Part shown: positions 1 to 11,956 of the stretch, one piece after another
Position numbering within the stretch: the first letter of the stretch is position 1
Layout: the number at the start of each line of letters is the position of its first letter
Made by a program: the position numbers and the translations under genes
Notes under the pieces: model-generated
The model's database searches: none
Told to the model about the DNA's origin: nothing
What the model saw: the letters and a program-made list of their open reading frames with translations, nothing else
From: Pochonia chlamydosporia 170
Lineage: Eukaryota; Ascomycota; Sordariomycetes; Hypocreales; Clavicipitaceae
DNA length: 64,000 nt
Direction of reading: 5' to 3'
Assembly (NCBI RefSeq): GCF_001653235.2
Contig: NC_035793.1
Location: 4,464,001-4,528,000 of the forward strand

Positions 1-525
1 CGGTGAGCGCGGAGGCGATGCTCTCTGCGGAGGGGTTGCTGCTTAGCAGGAGGCCGAGGAGGTCGATGGCCTGTGTGAGACGGGTGTGTATCGTGTCGAG
101 GGGGCGGATGTGGATGGGCTCGAGGGCCGAGAGGTGTATTTGCTGTGGGGGGAGGGTTCGTAGTTGGAGGTTGAGAGTCTGTTTGTCAGTTTGTATAGTG
201 GAATGTATGTATGAGAACGTACTCCTTTCACGAGGCGGGTTCCTACGCGGGTTATTGTTCCTTTTACTTTCTCGTTGCGGTGGGTGCTCATGACGAGGGT
301 GCTGCCGGGGTCGATGGGCGCGAGGAGCGCGTAGCAGTCTTCTATGCCGTGCTTGAGCTCGTGGCAGAGGGTTATTGTTTCTTGGGTTATCCATTGGAGT
401 TCGCGGTCCTGAAGGGGTTGTTAATAGTGGTTGGGAGGATGGGGATGGGGGAGACGGACGAGAGATTCGGCGGCCTTTATTTGTAGCTCCTCGGGGGAGA
501 TGTGTGGCCAGACTTCGAGGGTCAT
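1..525 (-). CDS. RAV2: RAVE complex subunit 2 / Rogdi-like protein, 5' part only
   Basis: Rogdi/Rav2 family. In yeast, Rav2 works in the RAVE complex, which reassembles the vacuolar V-ATPase. The gene runs off the left edge, so only the N-terminal part is here. I chose the ATG at 525 because it opens MTLEVWPHISPEEL, which joins cleanly to the family core after splicing. Exons are 460-525, 223-408 and 1-178; introns are 409-459 (51 nt, acceptor TTCAG, branch TATTAAC) and 179-222 (44 nt, donor GTACGT, acceptor ACAG). Recognisable family stretches are DRELQW, GIEDCYALLAP, PGSTLVMSTHR, KGTITRVGTRLVKG and the helix TRLTQAIDLLGLLLSSN. The donor of intron 1 is GTCCGT, which is not the usual consensus, but splicing there removes a stop and restores the family alignment. 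The family call rests on remembered conserved motifs and is fairly secure; the exact exon-1 end is less so. Confidence 0.8.
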
Positions 526-920
526 GGCGTTTGGTTTTGGGGGTAGCTGTGGGGAGGGCTGGCGACGAGGGTGTGATACTTGGTTTGGTCTATAAGATGG
601 GATGTAGCTGTGCCATAGCTAGGTGTTGAGAGCTTTGAGGGCGAGAGTTTGACTGAAGTTGAGTTGAGGGTGAAGTGACGTCGCGACAGTGTACAGTGGG
701 GGCCAGCTGAGTCTGGTTCGTCTGCTGGCAGGTGCAGACGCAGGTGCAGGTGCAATAGTGGGGAGCTAAACTCTAACTTGACACTCACCTTTTTTTCCAA
801 GTCAAGAAACTCACGGATCTGCGATTTGAGCACAGCATTCGTCGTTCGGGGGAAATAATACAGAGTGGTTTATCAAGATACGAGTACAGGGAATATTTAC
901 AGTACTGCTGTCTGCACATC
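526..920. promoter_or_regulatory. Divergent intergenic region RAV2 / POP7
   Basis: This 395-bp stretch lies between the two start codons and must hold both 5' leaders and promoters. I see no TATA box at a convincing position. It contains short TGCAGGTG/GCAGACGCAGGTGCAG direct repetitions around 728-752. Confidence 0.5.
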
Positions 921-1459
921 ATGGCCAAGGCACCTTCGGAACCGCACACGAAACTTCCCCCCATCTCACAAGGTAAGCATATTCACATCGTTGGCAACAT
1001 GACCTAACACACCCAGGCTCCAAGATTCAAAAGCGTCCCCTGAATAAACCTCAACTCCAAGCATCCTCTAAATCTCCTACCATATATATATCCTCACATA
1101 CCCCCTTCATCTCCGCAGTCAAGCGCGTACGCAAACATCTCACTAGATCTCTCCGCACCACGGCAGCAGCACCTAAACACGCATCTCTTCACTCACGCGT
1201 AGAGGCTCTACAGCGCAGCACCAACACCGTTCAGGGGAACACTACGCCAATGGTAGTCACTATCATGGGCACAGGCAAGGCTATCGACAAGACCGCGCGC
1301 CTGGCCGGTTGGTTTGAGCAAGAAGGGGACTGTGACGTGCGCCTGCGGACCAAGACGGTTGGGACGGTAGACGATGTAGTTGTTGAAGATGGGAAAGGGG
1401 ATGATACGAGCAGGGTCAGGAAAGTGAGCTGTCTGGAGGTGGTTATCACGTTGAAGTGA
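921..1459 (+). CDS. POP7: RNase P/MRP subunit Pop7 (Rpp20)
   Basis: Pop7 is a small RNA-binding protein that pairs with Pop6 on RNase P and RNase MRP RNA and is needed for tRNA and rRNA processing in the nucleus. Exons are 921-972 and 1017-1459, giving 164 residues; the intron has donor GTAAGC, branch CTAAC and acceptor CCCAG. Family features are the basic N-terminal stretch KIQKRPLNKP, the IYISSHTPFISAVKRVRKHL segment of the Alba-like fold, the central VVTIMGTGKAIDKTARLAGWF, and the C-terminal VRLRTKTVG and SRVRKVSCLEVVITLK. The ATG at 921 is the only one that gives a short N-terminus joined in frame through a good intron. Its start faces that of RAV2. The length suits the family. Only the identity of the first few residues is open. 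Confidence 0.86.
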
Positions 1460-4400
1460 GCCAAGCTCGGTTTTCAATGTCGGGACATGATGCCTCTTTT
1501 CGCGGTTGATGACAAGGGAGCAGGAGTGTTTCGGCAGTATCTGAATCGGATATATCCCGCATTCTGACCCTACCATTCTGCCGAGGAGCGGATTGTCTGA
1601 ATGCGGTATGTTGTGCGCAAGACGGCGACTCGGAAATCGGCAAGCTGGTCCCAAATTTTCATTGTTGCAACCGACTTGAGAGTCTCATCTCTTCACCGTT
1701 GATCGGCTACTCCATCACCGCTCAGCTGTTTTTGTCCACTGCAATCGACCTAAGCCGTGTTTCTCTGCATCTGATGAACTTCGGGGCCAGCAGTAACTGC
1801 AGTTACACAAAGCAAACACCCCGAAGTCCTGGCGATGACGGCACGCTGTTTCATCATAATGTAACTACGATCGCAACAGGCTTGACGCCGAGACGGGATA
1901 TGCGACAAAACAGAAGCTATTTTCACGCATGGATCAGGAGTCGTCAAGGGCCATCATCGTGGGAAGCTGAAAGTGGCACTTTTTTGCCGCCAACTTTGTC
2001 CCTCATCGACCAACTCGGAGTTAAAAAACGCCGAGTGCAACAAATGGGCAGGCACAGGAAGCAGCTAAATTCTCCGACGAGGCGGCATCTTTTCAATTTT
2101 GGGAGTCCTTGCATGAAATACTCTCCGATCTGTCTTCGTTGTCGGCCTAGCTATTTCTTCGACCCGCGTGTGTCGCTTGGTAGCTTCCGCCCAGGGGTAC
2201 GGTGTAATACAAGTCATGCTTTTTCTAGTTGCTGCATTGTCTGATCCGGAGACATTTGTTGATCAATGACAAAGAGTTAGGGATATTTGGGCCGGTCCAG
2301 GTTGTACATAGTCGCAACGGCAAGCATGACTGGTCAAGTGTCCAAGCTCATGCGGCATATTAGATATGCAACTTGACCAACACAGCAACATATGAATGTA
2401 GCAATATACAGCCACCAACCACCATGTTTGCCTCAAAATATAGACTCTTCGCCAGGACCATCCCTCAGCTCATTTGGGGGCAGTGTCTAGGCGCACGAGG
2501 ATTGTTCAGCTGCTCCGAGGTGACGTGCCGAACCAGAATAACGGGGCTGAATGAGAATCCGGCCAGAGACAATTGTAGAGGAGCAGACATGTCACCCCTT
2601 CCGTCACCTGTGTGGAGATGGCTTGCAGATGGAGTTTTGCCAGTCAAGTTTAGTTTCCGGAGGCTACTATCAGGGAGCGGCACCGGTCACCGAACGCCGA
2701 CAAGTACCAGGCTCGCCGTTGGTACAGCATGACCCTTGTGCCGTCTTTATTTTGGTCCCAGGTACTAAATCAGGCTCGAATGCCAATCTTGATTGCGCAT
2801 GTCACATTTTGCTCGATTTTCATTATTTGATCCAAGATGCAACTCGTTTCGGCTCTCTCCATAGGGTCGGAATTAGCCGCCATGGCCCCCAACAGATGCA
2901 TCTCATCCATTTTCGGCCCCCACCGACGTATGGCTTTCTCTTTGCGTAATCTACCTGCTCATTCCCTGCAGAAGGTTTGTTTGACATAAGACTCGTCACC
3001 CTCTTCAAGGCAGCGAAGCGAAGCAGTGGCAGCAGCTGCTGGTCATGTCGGGAGCTGACTTTGACTGCTTGCTGTATGTGTGGCGCTCATTAGTGGCCAT
3101 GTAAGCACCACCCTGTGCAGAGTGATCTCCAAGAGCAACTTAAATCCACGTACCTGTAGGGGCCAGTAAGGTTTTGCCAACATGGAAACCGTCTTGTCCA
3201 GGCCCGTACACAGAAGCCACCGCCATCGGCTCCGGGTAATAAAGATGACACGAAGCCAACGGCTGTCGACTATCTCGTGGGACTCCAGACCAACGGCCGA
3301 AGATGTTGTAACACCAACCTGTGCAACTTGAAGCGTTTCATGCAAACACGACTTCAGGTTCAACATAAATGCGAATGCTTCGGATCATTGCAGATCGTTC
3401 GGACGAAATCGACGAGGGAGAGAGGGTCAGCCATATCGGCCCATTGGGATGTGCCCGCATCACAGCTCCTGGTCACAGCACTAAGCCTTGTCTGCTTCTG
3501 CATTTTATTTTTGTCCCTTGGGTGACAGTACATGTGCATGAATTATGAAGGGCAGAAAGCGGCACAGAAAGCAACGCTAATTAATAAAGGCGCAAGCCCA
3601 GGGTTGATGCAATTCGGCCTTAAAAAGCAGTTTCCGAGATGCGAGTTGGCGACCGGCATGCGTTTTGCAAGGGCCGCAGCGCCAAGTTGCATAATGGTAA
3701 TACATTGCATTTGAACTCTTGGTTTGCACGAAAACAGTACCTCTGTTTGATCTGCGGGACTTGAAATTGAAGTTGAAGTCCATCTGGCTGCCGCTTTGCA
3801 TTCCTCATATGGCTTCGGAGAGTGGGCTTGACTCCTTGTTGCATTGGGCTTTGTCGGCAAAGTAGCTCAAAGTTGTTCGGATTTTCGGAACCTCTGAATC
3901 GGGAGCCCGGCCGAACCAGGACGGAGATGGTCCACCCGCGGACTTAAGACATGCTTCCATGGGTATAGTGTCAACGGCACCAGAATGAACGATGGTAAGC
4001 TACCTGTGAGGTGAGAGTGAATAGAAACCGTTGTATCGACTATACGGACAACCGAAGATCGATCTCATTCAATCCCCCGTTCGGCACTTGCCAATATGTC
4101 CGGAAAGAGTGCATCTATGCACATGCAAATGCTTTTTGTCCATGGGCCTTGCACATCTCCCACTTTTCCGCAAAGATTGGCACCCGGGATGCCAAGGCTG
4201 TTTTTCATCCACAGCCCATTGCCACAGGGCAGCCCACGGTATCAGTGGCGTTTCGGGGTTTAGAGCTCAACCAGCTCCTGCTTGCTCCAGCCAGTGTGAA
4301 AGCGTTGTCGAAGGCGATGGCAGCATCGTTTTCTCTGTCATGACCTGGTCTCATTACTTCAGAGCACCCCAGTAGGTTGAAGATTGACGTCATTTAAAAC

Positions 4401-6710
4401 TTGCGAAGCAAGACCTGTGTCTCATCGCCAGCACTTCCACAGCATTCCTCTGTATTGTCTGGTGGCCCCAGGCTCCTGGTACCTCGGTGCACAAACTCGG
4501 CTCCGTTGAGCAAATCTGCTGGAGGGCAAACCTTTGGCCGCCACGGCGTTCCATGAATCTCAGACGGTGGGTAGCATGATTATTTGATACACTTATGCAA
4601 GGTGGCTTGCAGGAGAAGTTGTATCTGACGACGGAAGCATCAAACGGGAATCTGAGATGCCTCGGGAGTTCGGAGGGCCAAAGTTGATCGGCTTCACGGT
4701 TCCGATAAAATACTTTGCCTAAAGGATTCGCCTTACAGGATGCTTGATCTTGCAAACCGACGGTTCTCTGGCCAAATCTGGCGGAGTTCCAAGGCGTGAA
4801 TGGATGTATGGCCGAAGTGGGTTGACGAGCTTGGATCCTGTAGCTTGGGTGGTAATCAAGGCTAAAACACTCAGAGCACCGTAAAGTCCGGCTCGGGCCC
4901 CGATTCACCCGCGCAGACCAGTGCTAACTCGCCGTGGCTCAGTAAGCGGCAAAGCTGGTGTCAATGGTTGGAGTTGCCCTGGTCGTGTCTGATTCCTATT
5001 GATTCGCCGTGTCAGCCCATGACAGGACAAGCCTGGGCCAACGGACATTACGTGCGAGGGGGCGAATGGCGATGGCCGATTTCAAAGCAGTGGGAACATC
5101 CCACGGACTCAATGTGTTGACATCGTCCGCCCGGATTGTCGACGCAGCCCGCAGAACGCCCTTTAACAACAGCCATGAATACAGCGACAGCCTAAAGCAT
5201 ACAGCCGCGGGCCGCGGGAAGGCTCGCGTGTCTCGGGCTCTCTGGTTGATCCATGTTTCGTACGGGACAGCTGGGTAATACGACAGTTGGCTCAGTGAGT
5301 GAGCGGGTGGGTGGTAGGGGATGATGTCAAAAAAGTGGTTTGTGAAGTGAGACGCAAAAAAAACTCCGCAGACGAGATGTGAAAAGCAACGGACTTGCAG
5401 CGCTAGTTTGATATTCCAGGATGTTTGGGTGTGCATCAAATGTCGGTTGGATTTGATGTGGAAGAGACGTCTGGTGAGGTGGAATCAACGACTTGGATGG
5501 TTGACTGAAGTCTGGTGTGAAGCGCAGCAACTGTCAAGGGCGTCTGGTGCATGTCCAGACTCAAAACCAGCAAGTTTGCTCTGTTCTCCGCGCAAGGCAA
5601 GAGCTTCCCAGCTTGGAGGTTGGGTGGCGTCCGGGGCCAAGCACCAACAGGAAGGGGCGAGCCAGAGGATTTCCAATCGCCCGCCCGGTCGCTACCCGCG
5701 AAGGGGACCAGAGGGAAGGAGATATGCAGCCCAGCCAGCTGTTCGCCGAAAGCTCCTGCTCGAAAAGAGCCTTATCCCCATGTCATGTCATGTCATGTCA
5801 TGCAGTCGGACGTCCCAACTTCAAGTCATGGTCTAAATTCTAATGTTTGAACCCACATGAGAAATCCGCATTCATAATCCATAAATCCATAAGTCCAGCC
5901 TCCACAACCCGGACGTTGAGCAAATGCCCGAAGCTTCCTGGTCCTTGGTCTTTTGTTTCTAGGTCTTACGAGTTACGACCTTGGGTTCTTCTTTTGCCCG
6001 CGCGCTCCTTGCTTTGTCACTCGGACTCAGACAGAGCCTCTTTCCGTCCTGCCATTTGCCTCTGCTTGCGTTTGTACTCCGTACTCCGTAATCCACACCC
6101 TCGCAAGCCCCCGGCCTCCGTAAACATCCCTATTGACATAACTAAGCTGTCTGGTCGCATTAGACGTCAGTCAGCCATCACTTGATCACCTCCTTCGGTA
6201 TGTTTGCCTCTTGGCTCCGCTCGACTCAGTTGGTTGAGTGAATGAGCAGTTTTGGTCAAAAGAGAGACATTCCCCAGCTCAAACTCGCTCACATCCACAC
6301 CTAGCTTGGCCTGGACCAACACCACCACACACGATCACTCACACATACTACTACTCATACGACGCACATACGACCGCAGCCAGACCTTCCTCACAGTCCC
6401 GAGCTGTCAGCTCACCTCAACACTTAACTATTTTTGCGTCGGCTCACCCAGCACTTACATCAGACCACAACTCCGCAACTTCGGGTCCGATCATCGCTAC
6501 GATCTTCTTCACTGGGTTAGGAAAATTAAGGGACCGGCATCCAAAGAATATTACTTATTGTGGCCGGGTGTAGGGCATTTGGTCCAAGTCTTTCTTGGTG
6601 TAACCATTTGGTCTGCTTACAACACACCACGGCATCACCACGGAAACTGGATCGGAGGTCAATTTCGAACACCCGAATTCTATACTGAGCCCATTCAAAT
6701 ACTAAACTCC
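1460..6710. other. 5.25-kb stretch without a supported gene
   Basis: Several open frames of 60-181 codons occur on both strands, but none has a recognisable motif, a continuing spliced frame or an obvious ATG context. The base composition looks like the rest of the window and is not the TA-rich product expected from heavy RIP. The right end (about 5900-6700) is rich in C, CA and CT tracts with few ATGs, as in fungal 5' leaders, and probably belongs to the gene starting at 6711. A TGACGTCA palindrome lies at 4385-4392. A pentanucleotide microsatellite is listed separately. Confidence 0.5.
5779..5802. repeat. CATGT pentanucleotide microsatellite
   Basis: Almost five perfect tandem copies of CATGT, in non-coding DNA about 0.9 kb upstream of the DUF3237 gene. 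A simple sequence repeat, likely variable in length between strains. Confidence 0.9.
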
Positions 6711-7859
6711 ATGGCTACCGAAACGGAAACATGGTCGATACCCCCAACGACGACGGCACCCACCGACGTCACCTCGCCTGCACCATGCCCGCCGTCGCAT
6801 CTGGACAATCGGATCCATGGTTACAGGCAGAATAGGGATCAAACAGGAGACTGGGATACCAACATGACTACACCGAGTCTCATGCCTGGATCCATGGTCG
6901 GGGGATCTGGCCCTCAACAACCAGAGCAGTATATGATGCATCACATGGGACATCCACAACAGGGCGAAGATAGCGATGTCATGTCTGACTCAGGTAGCAG
7001 CAACATGAGCAGGTAAGCATGTCCTTGGCTCCAGGTGTATCAAACACGTACTTGTTTATGTTTTCATTATGTATCCGCATTTCGTTTGTGCTGACAACGT
7101 AGCTATTCTGCCAACAGCAGCATCTTCAGTCATCCAAGTGTTGAAGAGACTTGCCGCCGGGCTCTACCTCACTTCCCTAGACCCGGCATTTCTTTCCCAA
7201 TGCCCGCGCTGGAGTTTGACTTCCGCGTTGCGGTGGCCCTGAATCCAGAGCCATCGAGAGTGGAAAACAAAGTCAAGAAAGAAATCACCACTGTTGCCGC
7301 TGGACAATGGTCTGGCTCATTCGGCAACGGAAGAATTCTTGTAAGTCGGCCGGACGGTTCCCAAGTATCTTGGTCAGAAGAGCACAGTCTCTAACAGTTC
7401 GAGCAGGCCGGTGGATATGACTTGGGCCAGGCCAGAGGCTTTCGACCCATCCGTATTGTTGAAGGTGCCTTTGTCATGCAAACTACTGACCAGCCGCCAG
7501 CCATGTAAGTCGCCTTCCGGGGTGGACTAGGACATCCTAGTTGCTAACAAGCGCTTTTCATTTAGCCTTGAGATGCGAACACGAGGCTCGCTCTCGGGTC
7601 CCTGCGATATACTGGACTCACTTCTTGGGCCCGGACAGTCGAAGGACATTGATCCCCGTCAATACGGCTTCCGCATGTTTGCCACAGTAAAGACACCTGA
7701 CAAGCGCTACGCTGAAATTGTCAACTGTGGTTTATGGGTGGCTAGTGGCATGTGGTCTGGCGATGAACTTATTATCGAGTATGTTCTTTCTATTGTCTTT
7801 CGTCTATGTTGGCTGTGCTCACATATCTAACTGGGTGTAGTGCCTACAGAGTTACCTGA
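6711..7859 (+). CDS. DUF3237 domain protein
   Basis: Five exons (6711-7012, 7118-7340, 7407-7504, 7566-7778, 7841-7859) give 284 residues. All introns have GTAAG or GTATG donors and AG acceptors. Residues about 132-284 resemble the DUF3237 barrel fold: LEFDFRVAV, the SFGNGRIL/AGGYDLGQA turn, FRPIRIVEGAFVMQT, LEMRTRGSLSG, the YGFRMFATVKT strand and the closing VNCGLWVASGMWSGDELIIDAYRV. No biochemical role is established for the family that I can name. The first 130 residues are low-complexity (Thr/Pro/Gln/Met-rich, with a DSDVMSDSGSSN acidic-serine patch) and are probably disordered. The ATG at 6711 was chosen because the upstream in-frame extension reads like 5' leader. Acceptors of introns 1 and 2 have in-frame alternatives 15 and 9 nt away. 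No signal peptide is visible. Family call is moderate; the exon chain from 7118 on is good. Confidence 0.7.
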
Positions 7860-9450
7860 GCTCTCAAACCCGTCCTCATCCTCACCTTTTTCAGCTCATA
7901 CAACACAACAACTCCCTACTGGACTTCCTTCTCCATCAATATTCAACATGAAAACTACCGGCAGGAATCCACTCAACCACCAGCGTGCGATCTAATGAAT
8001 TTGCATTTGGATCATATTCTCCCCATCAATCCACACGGGAACCTATTTACCCACGGAGTTTTTTCGCTTTTGGAGCGCGGCGCATCGGAACTTCTTGGGA
8101 CAATCTTGGCATAAGTACTTACCGGCACATTAAAGGAGTTTGGTTTATTTGATTCTCATATCAGCGATTACACGAGGCCATGAACGAATGCAAATCAGTG
8201 CGCCTCTTATGAAATCCGACATCGGCTGTTTCCTCGTAGTTAGTGTTTGTCGTCACACCAATGACCCAAATTGCTTGGCTTGGCAAACCATGTAGTCAGA
8301 GCTCTTTATTCCAGTTCGTGGTGTATTGATGTCTGTTGAAGCTCAATATCACGGGTCAAGTTCCTAATTCGTTCAACCATGAACCATAACGCTCCGAGGT
8401 GTGTGCAGTGGCCCCCTTGACAGCCAGCAAGCGCCAGCATCACCACAGGGGCCAACCCTGTCTCTTTCAGCATCTTGGCAACATCACATCACATCACATC
8501 CACTCCTTGTCAAACATGAACAAGGCGTAGGGCCCACGCGTGTCCCATAGGGCCCGCATCCTGCGACCATATAAACAAAAATTTGCACCATGTGACGATG
8601 GACTACGGAGGATTGTCGCTGGAGGATATCCTGATGAACATTATTTCCGCTGTTTTCCGATCGCTGAAACAACTTCTGTACCAGGACTATCACACTTCTT
8701 CTCCTCGTAATCCTCGTTCCAAGACCCCCTGGTAACTGCATCAAGCGCAAAAGCTTGTTTCCCAAAACAGGATATATTGTGCGCCTGTTCCTCAGCCCGC
8801 AGCAATGACATGGGTAGTGACATCTTTTTTGTTGACTGAGCTTACAAAGATATCTGCAGTGTAGTTCAGCCTTGCGCCCTCGGGGGGAATATGAACATAA
8901 GCGTGCATGATGGCGATCTGGACCTTTCCAGCCGCAGGGCAGGATGTGCTGGAACGGGATGCAATCGGGTTGCGAGGATGTTAGTTAAGTTTAGGGATTT
9001 GAAATGTGTCGATGGGATGGTTTTTTCAATGTTTCTAGAATTCTTGGCGGTTCTTGGTCACGGAGATGAATGGCAATGTGGATGGCTAGTCATGTCCGAA
9101 TCATCCGGTCTTGTGTGAATGGGCAATTTGTCAAGATGATGTGGTATCAAAGGAAATGACCGGTAGGTCATTTCAGCAACAGGGAATGCTCGGTTGATGC
9201 AGAGAGATAGTTCAGGTTATATTGGGGTGACATGTGTGCTTGGGGTGCATTACATTGGCCTTGGGAGCTGAACTGCAGCGATTTACTGGTATGAAGAGAA
9301 CTTAAGATTATTCCTGGTTTGTTGAAATTCGTAAATCATGATTGGAAACATAACTAAATAGGAAGCATGTTGGATGCCGCCCATGTTAGAGGCATATCAT
9401 TAAAAAAAAAGATGCTGACAAACGATCATCACAACCCTTCAACATCACCA
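7860..9450. other. 1.6-kb intergenic region
   Basis: Lies between the DUF3237 stop and the stop of the oppositely oriented GFA gene, so it should hold both 3' ends. It contains a short ACATC microsatellite (four copies, 8481-8500). The remaining open frames are short and featureless. I see no gene. Confidence 0.5.
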
Positions 9451-10569
9451 TCAATCTTTACTCTCCTTCGCCAACCGCCTCCAGCTCTTCTCATATCCCC
9501 TCCCAATTCTAAACTCCTCCGCATCCCTCCTCACCCTCTGCATCAGCCCATCCCTCCAACCCCCCTTCACATCATCCACCCAAACAGGCTCCTCGCCAAA
9601 CGTCCACGACAACACCTCCTCAGCGCGCGCACCCCGTCCCTCCAACAACCCAACCGCCACGTCCACAATCTCCGGCCTATCCTCACAGGCATAAAACACA
9701 GCCGCCGAGCACACTCTGCAGAAATATCGGTGCGCATCAACCGACGACTGATAGCACGCTAGGGTTCCGACTGCGGCATCTCCCGCATCTGCCGCCGCCT
9801 TGAGATCCTTCATATTGTGAGGGTATGCGCCTCCATCTGCGGTCGATATGTGCGACAGGCTTGTGAATGTCCAGTGGACGATTTCGTTGGCAAAGTGCAG
9901 ACGGCAGGAGTCGCAGGCGTCAAAGCTGGCGAGGCGTTTGTTGTTTCTTGGGTCGATGAACCAGGGAATTTGGTCCCTTTCTTGTGCTGCGAAGTTTCCG
10001 GGATGAAGACGTAGGTTGACTCCCTTGCAGTGACATGAAATTGTTATGGAATCTTGTTCTGGCTTAGTTTGTGGTTCTGTTTCCTCTGGCCATGTCCATG
10101 TCCATGGGATTTCTCCCGCGCGCTGCAAATACCGCGGTATCTCGACATTGTCAGGATTCGGCTTCCGAAGCCATACTGAGGCTCCGCCGTCAACTGTATC
10201 TTCCACGTATATGTGTTTCGTGAGCTTGATGAGATTGGCATCAATGTTCTTCAGCGGCCCGCTGAAGACGCCTATTTTCCCGGGTTGATCACGCTTCTCG
10301 TAGAAGAGCATGGTCGAGCATGTTCCACAGAAGAGATAGGTCAAGTTTTCGGAGAATTGGTATCTCTGGAGGCCCTCAGTGTTGACCTTGTCCTTCGATG
10401 ACGGCCATGTCATGCCAATTACGTACAGCGCACCCGTGACATGACGACAAGAATTGCAGTGGCAGACACTACATTCTAGCGGGAGACTAGATTTCGGTAT
10501 TTCAGTGCTGAATGTGTATTTTTTGCAGAGACATTCTACAGTGATTTCAATGTTGTTTGCGGTGTCCAT
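9451..10569 (-). CDS. Double-domain GFA/CENP-V family protein
   Basis: Intronless gene of 372 residues with two tandem copies of the GFA (glutathione-dependent formaldehyde-activating, CENP-V) zinc fold. Copy 1 has C13-L-C15, the C33-S-V-C36-H-C38-N-S-C41 cluster and the later FCGTCSTMLFYE motif. Copy 2 starts near residue 178 with ISCHCKGVNLRL, followed by FDACDSCR and YFCRVCSAAVFYACEDRP. These cysteines are the expected zinc ligands. Named members condense formaldehyde with glutathione, but most fungal paralogues have no proven substrate, so the reaction is not claimed here. No signal peptide or membrane segment is seen, which suggests the cytosol. The ATG at 10569 is the first in a frame that opens with the zinc motif ten residues later. 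Confidence 0.85.
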   Translation of the reverse strand: MDTANNIEITVECLCKKYTFSTEIPKSSLPLECSVCHCNSCRHVTGALYVIGMTWPSSKDKVNTEGLQRYQFSENLTYLFCGTCSTMLFYEKRDQPGKIGVFSGPLKNIDANLIKLTKHIYVEDTVDGGASVWLRKPNPDNVEIPRYLQRAGEIPWTWTWPEETEPQTKPEQDSITISCHCKGVNLRLHPGNFAAQERDQIPWFIDPRNNKRLASFDACDSCRLHFANEIVHWTFTSLSHISTADGGAYPHNMKDLKAAADAGDAAVGTLACYQSSVDAHRYFCRVCSAAVFYACEDRPEIVDVAVGLLEGRGARAEEVLSWTFGEEPVWVDDVKGGWRDGLMQRVRRDAEEFRIGRGYEKSWRRLAKESKD

Positions 10570-11956
10570 GTTGTTTCACGGTTGGTGTAGAGTGGAGAGT
10601 GAGGATGCGTGAATGTGAGTGTGAATGATGTTGCGCGGGGTTTAGTTGGAGGTGTAAGTCGAAACAAGGCAGGAACGACCGATGGTAACCAAATGCCCAC
10701 CATTCAGTTTGTAGATCAATTCTGGACTGCATTTCAGATTTCTTGTTCTCTATCACCAACTTGCATTTGTAGGTGGCCAGAATGCTTGTCGCAACTCAGT
10801 TTGTGACGGCTATACTTGGGAAATTACCCATTTCTTCCTTTCTTGGGTTGTATGTAAGATGCTCGACGACCATCCTTGGCTACCAGACTACACACCCATC
10901 TGAAACACAGGCAACATATTTCCGAAACTCATCATCCTATATTCTGAGGCTACTTGGATCTCTATAAACTTGAGGGTTGCTAACATTGATTGCACAGTGA
11001 GACACGCCACAGAACCGGCTGGGTCACCAGGCTCAAACCCCCGATATCATCAATCAACCAGCTGTGGACTTCGCTCTCCGCTAATCCATTGGATCTACGT
11101 CCTCTACACAGGTACCGACCGTGCTTAATTACCTGGGTACTTTCTCATTGTCAACTACAAATTGATGAAAGCCACGTCACTGCCTCTACCAAAGGCACTT
11201 ATGTAGTCAGATTTGAGCTCAAGATGAGAGAATCCGAGAGCATCGATACATTAGTTGTGCAAATGGTCAAGTTAACAGGCGCCCATGTAGCTCTGCCCTC
11301 GTCACAATCAGTCCCCCCTGACATCGATATATCTTCCCCTGGCCATTGCGACGACCGCCAAGCATCTGCCTAGGATATGGCGGAGTGACATACGCTACGA
11401 TATTTATAATGTGTAAGACCCCGATACATGACTGTTACCGCTTCTCCAGGGTTTCTTATATTCATCATTTACAACTAAATCGCTAAGAATTCAACAATTA
11501 AAGCCTCTTCGCGCTTCTCAATCCCTACCTTTCAAGCTCCAATTCTTGACACTTGGTGATAAATGATGTGGCTGCCGAGATCCCATCCATGAATTACCAG
11601 CAATAGTGAAGTAAAAGAAGTGGTGTCGACTACGCCATGGAATACGTAATGTGTTCAGTAGACTATTATATCAATAGCAGCATTCCAAAGCAATGAATAA
11701 GCTAACAAAGCAGCCACTAAAAGAAATACGGCTCACCCAATCCCATATCTTCTTCATAAGCAAACTGTATAAACACCCATACCTAGTAAATTGGTCGCTA
11801 GACTCCTCATTAAGCTCATACACCTAACCAATCCAGCTTCGTACCATTGCAATAAGATATAAGCCATCAACTCATCACCACAGACAACTCACACCCCAAA
11901 CAACCAAGTCATCAGCAAACATCATAAACTCTCAACACCAAAACCAACATCACCCA
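10570..11956. other. 1.4-kb intergenic region
   Basis: Contains the upstream region of the GFA gene and the downstream region of the amidase gene. The last 300 bases before 11957 are rich in CA and CC on the plus strand. A 127-codon open frame on the plus strand at 10990-11373 has no recognisable motif and is not called. Confidence 0.5.

Noticed and set aside
1699..2244. 181-codon plus-strand frame
   Set aside because: Starts with TTG and encodes nothing recognisable.
4390..4908. 172-codon minus-strand frame
   Set aside because: No motif, no spliced continuation and no sign of codon preference.
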